Shown one piece after another: positions 12,301-25,900 of a DNA stretch of 64,000 bases. Position 1 is the first letter of the stretch. The number at the start of each line of letters is the position of its first letter. The stretch comes from Branchiostoma belcheri. Its lineage: Eukaryota; Chordata; Leptocardii; Amphioxiformes; Branchiostomatidae. The stretch is taken from assembly GCF_001625305.1 (NCBI RefSeq), contig NW_017803849.1:121852-185851 (forward strand), given 5' to 3'. The position numbers and the translations under genes were made by a program. A model generated the notes under the pieces. The model had not been told where the DNA came from. It worked only from the letters and a program-made list of their open reading frames with translations, and searched no databases.

Positions 12301-15300
12301 GTACAAGCCTTACAGGCTTCATTCCTCCTTCCGCAGACTGTTTTTATTTCTTTGTTTTGCATTTTTAATGATTTTATTTGTTCAAATTAATTAAAAAAAA
12401 TACGTTAGGATTCGTATTGAGGCAGGATCGAAGCCAAACTATCCAGCCCTATCCAGACTATTTTCTTCTAAAGGGAAAAGGGCCTTAAACTCACTTTCCA
12501 AATACTAACATGCACCCATGGGAAATGATTTGCACAGTTTTTTTTTTTCTTTTCGTTCACAAATGTGAATAATAATAAAGTCACCCCTTCTGCCTTAACT
12601 TAGCACTATTCTTGTCTGGTGGTAATTTGACTTTAAAATGATCAACTTACTTTCTGAACATGTATTAACATTTAACATATTCCATTCATTGTATTCCACA
12701 ACAATGCTTATTAAATAAATATCAAACTATTGATTGCTTCAACTGACTAAGGTTCTTCTTTTATTAAGGGGCTAAATATGATTGATTTTCTACATGTTAT
12801 GATGTTTCTTTATAGCATATTTTCCACATTGTCGGCTACACTGATGTAAAATAATTTCTTGTTTTTATCGATAACACGTATCAAGAGGACGCGCCTCCGC
12901 AACACGTATGGCCAGGGCACGCGCGTCTAAAACACATAGGACCAGGGCACACGTACCCACAACACGCATGGCCAGGGCACGCGTACCCGCAACACGTATG
13001 GCAAGGGCACGCCCGTCTATAACACATAGGACCAGGGCACGCGTACCCACAACACGTATGGCCAGGGCACGCGCGTCTGTAACACATAGGACCAGGGCAC
13101 GCGTACCCACAACACGTATGGCCAGGGCACGCGCGTCTATAACACATAGGACCAGGCCACGCGTACTGTAACACGTATGGCCAGGGCACGCGCGTCTGTA
13201 ACACATATGGCCAGAGCACGCGTACCCGCAACACGTATGGCCAGAGCACGCACGTCTGTAACACATAGGACCAGGGCACGAGTACCACAACACGTATGGC
13301 CAGGACACGCGTGTCTGTAACACATAGGACCAGGGCACGAGTACCACAACACGTATGGCCAGGGCACGCGTACCTGCAACACGTATGGCCAGGGCACGCG
13401 TGTCTATAACACATAGGACCAGGGCACGCGTACCCGCAACACGTATGGGCAGGGCACGCGTGTCTATAACACATAGGACCAGGGCACGTGTACTCATCCG
13501 TAACACATACGGCAAGGGTTTATTTTCGCGTAGCAGAAGCGATATTTTGCGCTGTTTTCTCATGCCGCAGAAATATATCATTTTCGCGTTTTTTTTTTTT
13601 TTGACGGCAACATGTTTAATGCAGTGCGATCTTTGTCATTGAATACCCGTAGTTAATAGAAAGCGCTTGGCATCCACACAGTAAGAGAGTACTATATTAT
13701 TTTTTCATAGAGAGAAATTTGTCATTTTATAAGAATACGTATGTGTATTTTGAAACTGCATCTTCATTTTCGCTCTAAAAGTAAAAATCTAGAAATCTAT
13801 ACTGATGACTAAATAAAAACATAATTGCGTTCAACTTTACCACTGGATATAAAATTTAATACCAGACGTTTCAAGTGTCTTCCCGGCACTCAGCAGATTT
13901 TTTCCTTGATATCCTCTCTATAACATATTTTAGAACATTTTGTCAGTTAGCTTTTGGTTAAGTTTAGAACAAGCTTTGACATGGTTAACATGGTTATTAC
14001 CTTTTTTGTATTTAGAAAATGTTTTGTTTCTCGTTTCGTAAATCTTATAGAGTGTGTCGGACAAACACTTGAATTATCTGATAATAAATGATAATATCCA
14101 AGTTTGAAACGCAATTTTATTTATCTATAACCCTGGATGAGTAATCGTTAGAAACGTACACATGTACACTGATGACTGTCTTGTCGTTACAGATAACACC
14201 ACGCCATCTCCAGAACCACCAGGTGCGTGGTCTACCGTTTTTATTTTTTGTCTATTCAAAATTTTGACATAACATGTAAAAAACAAGGTGAACATTAGGC
14301 AGCTAGTAGTATGCTTTAGCTTGCTCACCAAATACATACATTACATGTAACATAGAAGCAATATAAACAGTTAATAGTAAAGCATCTACATAATAGACAT
14401 TATATAGAAAATCACATGTATTTTTTAGTGATTCTTTAGCAGTAATTCAACCGTTGCCTTATAGAGACGACTATGTGAATTTGAAAAGGCTGTCACATTG
14501 ATGATTTTAGCTAACATATTAGACGTGCACAGGAACTGATGATGCAAACAAATTACCCGTTGTCGAAATAAAGTCTTTAAGTCAGACGTATACCTTTAGG
14601 TTTTTTGAGTCACTGAACAGACCATTTAAGTGTTATATTTATGACTTTATGGCAATTCATTATATATGGCGATGATAAAACCGCCTGTGGGAAGAATGGA
14701 TCAGGACACGCGTCCAATTTCCATTCAATTTTTGCGACTGAAAAATCTCAAATCTGTATTTAGACTATTTCTGATTGGATAAGAAGGCATGCGTTCCTAA
14801 TATATTCTATTCCAGCATTCACCTTGAGCAATGAAAGGCACTTTATGTTAAATACATAATGACTTGTGACAACCCCTGCATAATATACATAAGGATATAC
14901 ATTAAAAACTATATAAATATTAGAAATTCCTCCAATAATTGTAAAAGTTTATACCTATCCGATACTGAAAATCCACGCTTGTATTAGTTACGATAGACTG
15001 AGACTACGAAGAAGGTGTGATTGTGCACTAGTAGACGCAATACTTTGTACCCTGTATAATTACTGTGCAATAAAGTTAATAATTATTATGATAAACCCAA
15101 CAGGAATGGGCTCCTGGCTGACCCTAAACTCGTCCGTGATAGCGGAGACGTCAGGCAGCCCGTACGTGTCCGATGGCGTGACGTATGACGCCGCGGCCGC
15201 GCTGGACGGCAACACCGACACCTACTGGCACCCTCATCCGGACAACCAGTACTCCAGCGACGCCTACTGGATCATCTTCGACCTGCAGGCACCGCACACT

Positions 15301-18300
15301 CTCTCCAAGTTCAGGTTTTCCTTTATTTCCTTTGTTTGGCGAACACCTCCAAACCCTTACAATCTTGGTGTTAGTAAGATTAATGGTAGATTAAAATGTC
15401 GATAAAGTGTAAATATGAATGTTTTTATTTATAATAGACCTCTGACCTCTCGGTACAATTTACATGTTGTGTGTGTTTATGTAGTTGTTTTTATAAGCAT
15501 TACCATGTTGTTACGATAGTACATGTAGTATGCAGTTATACGACTCCAGGAAGAATAGTATGTATGGCAACTCATGTATGTACAAACTAATGGAGATCTG
15601 TCTAATAAACAAACAAATTTCAATGCCATTTAGTCGTGGCGTCTGTGGCGTAACGGTTAAAACGTTGGACTCGGAACCAATAGGTCCCGGGTTCGATACT
15701 CACCGTCGCCCGACGTTGTGTCTTGGGAAAGCCACTTTACACGACTTCCTCGCCTGTACGGTGGAGTGACGCCCACCGAGCCTCTTAGGCTAATCTGTCT
15801 AACTGTGTGCCAAAACACACTACGGATTTGGTGCGCCGATGTGTCAACACATTTACCACCGAGAGTCGTTATTTTTGTTTTATTTAGCCAAAAAGGCTAG
15901 TCTTCCAGGACTTATGCATACAAAAATAAAAACACACTGTTCAACAGATGACAAATGACAAACACACATACGTGATTGAGCAGAAAAAGAAATTTACATT
16001 ATAAACAAGTGAAAGAAAATAATCTACATACTAGTACCAGAACTAGTAGTAGATGACTAATAAACTGGTGGACGTACCAACCACTAAGGATCTGATACCA
16101 GCGCAGAAAAGAACAAGAAACAGTCATGCCTTCAAATATCAGAGTTATCAACCAAGAATTGAGATGTTCAAAAACTCGTATTTCCAGTATGTTCCTAACT
16201 ATCGTAGACTGGAACTCGTTGCCACCAAGAACAGTTGGGGCATCATCACTAGAAAGCTTTAAACAACTCCTGCAATTAAATGTGCAAAGAATGAGTGTAA
16301 CAAATCGTTCGGTGTGATATAAATAGCTGCCTCCGCGCCGCGTGCCTACCAAGCCGGTGTGTTACGCCGAAGGGCGGTTATACCGGTTATATCGATACAG
16401 AAAGTATATTATATAAACAGTTGGTGGATGGCTTTTTTGGAATTTGATCTGCAGGTTCAGCACACGGGGGGATATACTTCACGACGTGAAAGCGTTCGTG
16501 CTCTCCGCCTCACAGACCAGCGGGCCATACCTGTGGTACGACGTGGTCAACGTCACTTACGTCGCCTCGGATAGGTTTGTTTTCTTGTTTGTTTGTTTGT
16601 TTGTTTGTTTATCTATTTATCCAGGAAATACATATCGCCTGATGGCGTTTTTCAATGGTTCCTTGGGGAAAACCCCAAACAAAATCCCTTAACAAAATGA
16701 ACTCAAGATTAACAAAGGTATCAAATAAAGGTAAAAATAAAGGTTTCAAATGAAGTTACGCAGATGACAAATTGATACGAAATCAAAGTAAATGAAATAA
16801 CATAAGGGAAACAGTTAGTGGAAATTTTGTCGATCAGTGACTGTATTTTTGTAAGGTGGATTACGTACCTCCAAATTTTCGGTGTCGACTGTACACCTTG
16901 ATCACGAAATGACTTAGTCTCGCGAGAACATAGTACACGAGACTAGGTCAAGACTAGTGTGGATCTTCTGGCCTCTCCCGATGCAGTCACTGATTGAAGG
17001 ATTTCTACTGACTGTTAATTCTACGTTTCTGATGAACCTCTTCAACCTACAAGAGAAACAATATTGTAAACTTAACATCATATAACGTAGAACCAAGGTA
17101 GAACATAATACAATGAAATCAGAATTGAAATCAGGACTGAATTTGCATATCAATGCGATATAGGTCGACTGAGCCCCGTGTTTATGACGGTTTCTCCGTG
17201 ACGTCCCGGTACTGGCAGTTCAAGGTGACAGAGACACACGCGAGCCCGGCAGATGGACCTCCTTACGTCACGGAGATAGGCTTCTACGGGTTCGCAGGTA
17301 TGTCTTGCTCGTTACGGTGTACGTGTACCAATACGTAAGGTCATCATTAGATAGCTTTAAACATTAGCATGAAAGTTCATCTGAGTTGGTAAATTACATT
17401 ATGTAAAATTTTAAACTGTTCTCCAACTCATAAATTTCACTCACCGGGACGGGGGGCGATATCGACTTTAGACAACCTTTGACCCTTTGCTGACGTCACA
17501 CGTAGGAAAAATCACGTGTCTACAGCTTTTGGGTCAGATAGCTGAGTAAGACGGAGTGATTCAGTCGAAAATTCCGCTGAGTGAAATTTATGAGTTGGAG
17601 AACAGTTCAAAATTTTCCACAACATAGCATTTAACGTTGTTTAGATTTAGATGTTCAAGGGTTACAAGGGTAACAAGTAGTTGGGTGTAAGTGTAATGTA
17701 GCCAGCTGCCACCGCGCCGCGTGCCTGCGAAGCTGGTCTATTACGTCAAGGGGCGGTTTTACCTGCCATACAGATACAAGTAAGGCCGCGTTGATTTCCG
17801 CTTGCAATAAGTTGCAACAACTAATATGTCATAGTTAAATGTTCAGCTTTATTCAAACACAACAAGGATTGAGAAATCAAATCTTCGAAGACCACTGTCA
17901 CCTTCATCAGGATAATTAATGACCAATCACTTCCAAACGTAAACTCGCGAGAGTTGCGTTTACAGACATGTGACCTTATTCACATGAGACTTTGCGGATA
18001 CGTGACGTATTTAATGATCATTTACTTTTACTGCTCAACTACACCATATACCTTACAGAAAAAGTCGTAATGAGCCCTGAGCGACAGAAGAGATCGGCAT
18101 CCTCCCCTGGTAAAAATGGAACTCATGTTTTTTTGGAAAACGGGTCTCTCTTGATACTAAGATACTGGACACGCTAATAGCGAGGTGCAGGTGGTCAGTT
18201 TGAAGGACCCAAGGTGTCTAGATGTTCCAGTGGTGGCGGTCTACATGAGAAAATCACAAGAATTTTCGTCACATCGCTTTTCTTGTGGTTCTAGTAGACT

Positions 18301-19580
18301 GAAAGAGATTTAAAGCTGCATTATGTAACATTAGGACAAGAAAATTAAGTAAAATTTCTAGTCATGTCCTTACAAAGTAAGTATCAACTCTGCCCCATTA
18401 CAAATAAGTGCCATTCAGGAATTGGAGGTGCCAAAATATGACGCTTTGTGAGTGTAATCAAAAGTTGTTAGCCATCATTGTTTACATTCTGTTATTTTGT
18501 GGTGGCACCACAAACTACATGTTCCTCATATGGGCTGTTCTGGTGCCAACCATAAATGTCAGAAATGTGAGATTATTGCACAATATGAAGCTGAAAAATC
18601 ACATGCAATTATGTAACAATTACATAAATATGTTTTGCAACAAAATATTTTTAATTTTTGTTTTGTTCAAAATGTTACATAATGCCCCTTTAAGATGTCC
18701 CATTCCTGGTGATGAGTTTCTGAAATACCTACCAAGTGGTGGTGCAGTACCCGGTATAAATGTATTATTGACACGGGGGAAATACATTTTTCGGTGTACC
18801 ATGCATACAATTTTTTTTTAAATCATATGGTGGAAGTACTAAAAGTACTGATATAATTTTCTGGTGATGACTTTCTAGAACAGTTTTAAGTGGTGGTGCA
18901 GTACTCGGTTTAAATATGGTATTCACAAGGGAAAGTTCATTTTGGTATTTTTGGTACATGTACTAACGACTGATTAAGTACTAAATGTAGAACACACTGT
19001 CTTCTATTTTGTTACATGCCTCACTTTGATAGTTTTGATCGTTTATTCGTGTAAATTTTTTGGAAGGAAAATGGATTTTTGTGTCCTGATTAAAGAATTT
19101 AGAATATGGCATTTTTTAAGTCCATCTATTTTGGCAGGAGTCATTACGAAGCAAGTATAAACTGTAATTTCCAGCACAAAGGATTAGACGTACTCAAATT
19201 GTCGACTGTACAACTCCAGTATTTGTCAAGGAATGAGAAAACCCGCCCCTTTTATGTACGAGGGATTCAAGAGGCCATCTACATCGGGGCACTAAAACAT
19301 TCCCTCAACAATGACGGGGGGCGGCACAGACTTTCTGCAAACTTAAGATCCACTGCTCACCGAGTCACGTCGGTCATCTGCATAACGTGACATCACGGGA
19401 GCAGTGAATTGCCTATTCCTTGATAAACACTGGGGCTGTACAGCCAAAAATTAGGGTACATATAAGTCCAACCTTTGTATCGAAAATTACAGTTAAAAAA
19501 GAAGGGGCTGTACGAGTAACCTCCATGGAGTAGATCTGCAGAGCTCAGAGGTTGCTCGTAAAGCCCTTATTAGTTAAAAC

Positions 19581-19614
<34 letters not shown>

Positions 19615-22600
19615 TTGTTTATTTGTGAAAAAACACAAGAACTTGTAGCCGTTGGCTAAATTATATCTTGCTGTGCAATTTGCTTTCTTAACATTTCTGG
19701 CATAACAAATTAAAATTGATTTCTGGCATAACACATTAAAATTAACTCTAAACTTTCTTTCTAATGATGCGTTTTGTATGCCACGAAGCAAACATCGCTC
19801 TCGGGCGGCCGGCTGCACAGTCTAGTATCTACAGCTCCTCTCACCCACCGGGCCTGGCTGTGGACGGGAACACAGACACATCCTGGAGCGGCGGCTCATG
19901 CGCGCATACCCAATCCGGGACCAACTCTTGGTGGTCTGTAGACCTCGGCTCTTCCCGGAATATCGGAACTGTCACCATTTACAATCGCCAAGACTGCTGC
20001 TGGGAAAGAATCAACCCTTTCCACGTGCACGTGACGGACTCTGTGTCTAGCCTGACTGAGGACACGCGCTGCGGGGGGGATCACAGGTCCTGTTCGATTC
20101 CTTGCCTGACAAAGTCATTCCACAATTCCTTTTACCTAACACGACTGCATAATCAGTACGGCTGCTAGCTTTTCAAACTATGTAAAGTGAATTTAAAATT
20201 TGGACAACCTATGGTATTTATTGATGTTCTTCCGTACATCTTTTAATTATGCAAATTTCAAAAAGTAGAAAGCTTGTAAATATATATGTCTGTAATGTTG
20301 AAAACTTGATAAAATTCTTCATGTAAATTGGTTTTGAATTCAATTTCCGTAAACTGCGATAAAACAAAAACGTCGTGTCGTATCGTATCGTATCGTAGGT
20401 TCCGGGAAGGTCAAGCCAGCATGTCTGTACCCTGCGCAGGCAGGAAGGGACAAGTAGTGGTCATACAGCTTCCTGGAAGTGGCAGGATGATAAACATGTG
20501 CGAAGTGCAAGTTTATGAAGGTACACATCCACAAATGCACATTTCCATGACCCTCCATTTTTTTCCAATCTTACGTGTTGTTACGTCAATATCTGGGTTA
20601 GTCAAATTTTGAACTCCTCCCTACAGAGGCTACACGAAGGGAAGTGCACCCTAGATACAAATCAAAGTAAATTCTTTAAAAAATGTCCTTGGGCCGCCTG
20701 TATTTTACATGAGCATGCAACATTAGTACGGTTGGTCCTTTTGCTAAAGCCCACCAATCTACTTATAGGCGTCTACATTCATCTTACATGTCATGACATC
20801 CATACTCATTTCTTTGTCACCAAAGCGTAATACAGTATGTTGTTCAAATTAACGTGCTGTATCTGACGATTGGGACGCTGCTAACGATAAGCTGTAATCT
20901 GGCATATAACGTACAGGTTTGGATAACAACAGAATTCTATCTCAATGTTTTCCGCATTCCTAGCTACAAATCTTGCTTTGGGGCGCCCAACACAACAGTC
21001 CAGTCATCATTGGCGTAGTCAACCAGGAGGTCGGGCAGTAGATGGAAACAGAAACACTCAGTATCGCATAGCTCCGTATTGCGTTCACACTGACGGCGTG
21101 AACGACGGTCAAGACCCCTGGTGGTACGTCGATCTCGGAACGACCAGGACCATCGGCTACATCACCGTGTACACCCGGCAGGACTGCTGCACGGAGAGGA
21201 TCAGTCCCTTCCGCATCCACATCGGCGGATCCACGGATGTCGCCGCTAACGCCAGGTGTGGAGATGACCATACCTTCCCCACGGACCGCGTGGACATGAC
21301 CGTGTCGTGCTTCGGGATGAGAGGGCAGTACGTCGGCATCCTCCTGCCGGGCAGCGGCAGGATCTTACAGCTGTGCGAGGTGGAGGTGTATCCAGGTACA
21401 CAGTAGGGAGAGTCTCTGGTGGTGGAAAGTTTTTATCTTCTGTGCACGCAGCGACAAGCTCGCTTTGCGAAAGACGGTGATGACGGTGACAGGCAATAAA
21501 ACTAATGGGTTTATGGTTCTTTATTCTTGAATGCAAGGATATGCTGCAAATGTCAAAATAAAGATTTCTTTGTGGCAAAGCGGTGTTACCTTTGGTGGAA
21601 GGATATTTTGAGATTTCTGTTTTTGCTCTTACTTCTTTCGCTTGCAGCTTCAATGTTACCTGCATCTTTCACGGATAGTGCAGGCTGGCATGACAATTAA
21701 TTATTTTTTTTTTCAGCCGCATTCTTAATGTATACGCATGGAATCAGCTTTGATGCACCTGCTGCACGGCAAGCATGTCGTAACCTGCACCGCCGTCGCG
21801 CGTTCCCGTCTTATAAACGGTTATTTAAAACGGTCGACAGAAAACACCGTATGTATGGTGATAATAAGAGTCTAAGCTATTTGGTGGTTCTTGTTCCACA
21901 GCGCCGGACGGGTTCACAGTGCTGGCACAGTCGTCAGGATGGGATGATCCGGGTTTCAGCGCCGAAAGCGCGTACATCATCAGCAACGGACAGCAGAGCA
22001 GGTTTGAACCAGGTGAGTAATCTCCAAGCAGATCCCTCTCGGTGGCAAAAAGACAGTATCAAATCGACCAGGCAGTATCCATTAGCCAGAGAAGCTCCAT
22101 TAGCCACCGACGGGGATCAGGACAAAAAAAACGGCCAACTATAAAAAGGTAACGATCATTCCCCACAACCTCTGCTTGGAGAGTACCAGGTGAGTTCCTG
22201 CGTCAGTAAAGCCTCTGTCACACGTTCACGAATATGACCTCCTGAACACTAGCCGAATTCCCCAAAGATGGTGTTATAGAGATTGGCTACTGCTCGGATG
22301 CGCCAACCGAATGTTTAAACATGTTTTGAACATTCGGTTTCGGTCGTGGTTGGTACTGTAAACCGACTCAAATTTATATCAAATTCGTTTCGATTCATAT
22401 AGAAATGTGGGCGTGGCCTAAATCTGATCAGACTGCTCCTGAACATCAGCCAACATTGTTTGGGCGGTGTTTGAGGAAAGGTTCTGAATGTGTGTCAGGG
22501 TCTTAATATAATCACCGAGCAGATTCTGTGGGACAAGGGGAGTCTATATTGGCGTATAGCCTACGTAAGTGCCAATGGTTACAGAAGGCCAGTGAATACA

Positions 22601-22916
22601 GGCCAATATAGACCCCCCTTGCCCCACATAATCTGTTTTGGAAGTGGCGTTATCTGTATTTGAGACCTCTATGAAATGTTTGTTTCGATCTTGTGTGACG
22701 CTGGCTGTGTCCTTTTCTCATTCATTATGGTGTCTACAAGACTTCCTTTATCGTGCAAGGGCAACAATACCAGCTGTCAAGTAGGTCATGTAAAAAAACT
22801 GTGAAAGCAGCGAGCGCTCCAAAATGTGATTCATAGCTTTCTCCCTCTGGGGCAGATGGAACCCATCCATACCAGTTACAACCTAAGGACCATGTGGAAC
22901 ACAGACACACAAACGA

Positions 22917-22947
<31 letters not shown>

Positions 22948-25900
22948 ACATACAAAAATACCTCAATTTTTTTTTTTATGGAGGCAACTATCGAATATTT
23001 AACATGTGGAAACATGGGCTACATTGTACCATGCACAACTGCCGGACAATGGAATCAATTCATTGTAACACCCGCCTGTTTTTTCCAGATTCAGGGACAT
23101 GTGGACAATCCTCATTTCGCCATTTCCCTCGGACTGGTTGTGGAGGCTCCGCGGTGGACATAACCGGCTACACGGGCGTTTCTCTCCAGTTCTGTGCTGA
23201 AGCCTGCTGCGCGCTGCCGACATGTCTGTCGTTTCAGTACTCCATCAGGGCTGCCTGCTACCTGAAGAATAAGCTGTGTTCTGCCTCGGAGAAAGTGTCG
23301 AATGCAAACGGCAACATGTATGACAGGCTTGTGCTACCAGGTCAGTGCTTGTGTGAAACAATCAATCAGACTTGTAAAGATTGGCATGAAATTTTTATGT
23401 TTTTAAAAAAACATATGGTCACTCCAAGCATCACTAATGCAATATGATTTTAAAAAAAAAGTAACATCGATAACGGGAGAATGCCCCGAGGTGTATTTGG
23501 TGAGATAACCCCTGGTCAGGTGCGTTAACGACCGAATAAACCACCGAGGATAAGGTGGGGCATTAACATTATTATCATATAGCCTATCCAACTGACACAG
23601 TTATTTGAAAAAATTCCTTTATGAAATTCCTCCATTGCCGAAAAAAAAATCTATGTTACGTGAATGGTACGGTCCAAAAAGTGGTCCGTTATTCTAATAA
23701 CCGACCACTTTTGAGGTTACGGCCTGATAACCGATGGCAAATGGAGCCTTCTGATTGGTCGAAGCCTTCTGGCTATATGATAATAGTACATGGTAAACGA
23801 ACTAAATGACAGCTAAATCTACATTCAAGGAAAAGCCTCTGTCACACCCAGCCGAATATGGCCTTCCGAACACTAGCTGAACTTCCCACAACCGTGGTTA
23901 GGAGTAGGTCGGGAGCAAGGTCGGCTGCGGTTGGCTGGTTTCGGCGAGGTCGGCTACTGTTCGACTGCTAAACCTGAATGTTTCAAAATGTTTTAAACAT
24001 TCGGGTGCGGTTGAGAGATTCTGCTGGTGGTTGGCTGGTGGTTGGGAGTAGGTCATCAGTGGTCGGGGAATGGTTGGGAGTCAAATCTGCAGTGGTCGGG
24101 GCATGGTTGAGAGTCAAATCTGACTTAAATAAAATGTAACTTAAATTTGATTCAATTCTATGGAAAGCTTCAAAGGCAGGCATGGGCCTACATTAAATTT
24201 TGTACAGACTGATTTCGAACACCATGAACTACAGTATAATGTTACTTGTAGTCATGTCCAATTGCATTTTATGACAAGTCCACGTAACAGTTATTGGAAG
24301 TAAAACAAGACCCTCGAAAAATTAAGACTTTTGCTTTTTTCAACTTCAGTTACCAGGCGTGGGCACCAGGTGTATATAGTGAATGAACAAACAGGGGCAG
24401 TAGTAGAGAAGGCCGTGTTCGACACACATCATGGAGGAGGAGGAGTCACAGCAGCACAACAATTGACAACCTTTCTGCAAGGGATTGTGGAGGTAATAAA
24501 ACGATATATTCTGGTTCAGACCGTCTAAGTCTTATCCATTCATTCTCAATGCATATTTGATATAGAAGCTGTAAAATTGTGTTTTTATCTGACCAAGCAT
24601 ATATAAGATGACCGTAGTGATAATCTACAACTTAGACAGACTGAGATACAATAGAAAAGTACAAATGAAGACCGAGTAAAATTTTGATGACTACTGCCTT
24701 TCTGGCACATTTTTTTTTTCCTTTTAATGAAGCTTTTTAATGATAATGATGATTCGAAAACTGGTAAACTTATCGTATATACAATTATAGAGGATATTTC
24801 ATTTCTATACAATGCACAGTCACCAACAAAATGCCAATCATCCTCGATTTTATCTAAATCACGAAATCGGCAATTCTTTGCTGTAGAATGTAGAGTAATG
24901 TGGTTGTGTCTTCGTTTTCAATAGGAGTTTGTGTGAACTAATCAGGAGTTTTGGCTTTTGCCAAGTTTTGCATCATTACTTTTTCCGATTTGCTGTAGGG
25001 ACGGGTTGTCGCGGTTCTTGTCTATGACAGCGGTAATACCAACGCGGACAACTCACCTGATCTAAGGGCATACGGGTCAACAACAACACGACTAGGTACC
25101 GCTTCTCTCATTAGAAATGTTCTTTTCAAAATAGGCCATTTAATGAAAGTAAGCTGTAAGTACGTCGATGAAGGTTAGACATCCAGGTAATACGATGCAC
25201 CAAAAAGCAGTTGCTCAAGCAACTGGATATGATTTTTTCCGAAATCATATCCAGTTGCTTGTTTCTCAATGAGTAACTGCTTTTTGGCGTAAGCTGTAAG
25301 CATCTTCATATCTTGGCTTGTTTGTTTTTTATGCTATGTTTACTTGCACCAACATTTTGTATTTACATGTTTCTATTAGACTTTGTCATAATGCTTAATA
25401 ACCTATCGATTTAATTAATTTATACAAGTTGAATTTGTATTTCAGTTCTAATGAATTTTGTGTTATGTCCGTCGGTTTTGATTATTTTCTTGTGTATCTA
25501 TAATAACTTTTTTAATAACAAAGGAATTACATAAATTGGGAACCATCCAGTTACAAATCAATAACTAATTTGTCATCTCAAGGAATATATACAAAATATA
25601 TAATAATATCTATAATAACTTGCTTTTTCTAATTCTGTTTCACCTCACAATTTATGTGACAAACTATTAGTAACTGGCCACAAGTAATTATGCAATTAAT
25701 TGCATTTAAGGGGAATGTAGCCTTTACTATTTCTCACGCAAATATTGTTCTTATCATTTCCTACAAATTGACCTGTTCTATTTTATACGGAAGTACACAA
25801 TAACCAAAATTATGGAATAAAGTAGGTGGTCTAGTTAGATGTATGTGCTAGGCATCTCTGGTCTTTAACCCTTGTCCTGATACAATTTTTTACACAATAT

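Noticed and set aside
12865-13581. Open frame of 238 codons on minus (and others on plus)
   Set aside because: It is a product of a 30-bp repeat with no stops; no start context, no domain, strong repetition.
18408-18821. 137-codon open frame on plus
   Set aside because: It spans AT-rich DNA and a local duplication, has no domain and no suitable splice edges.
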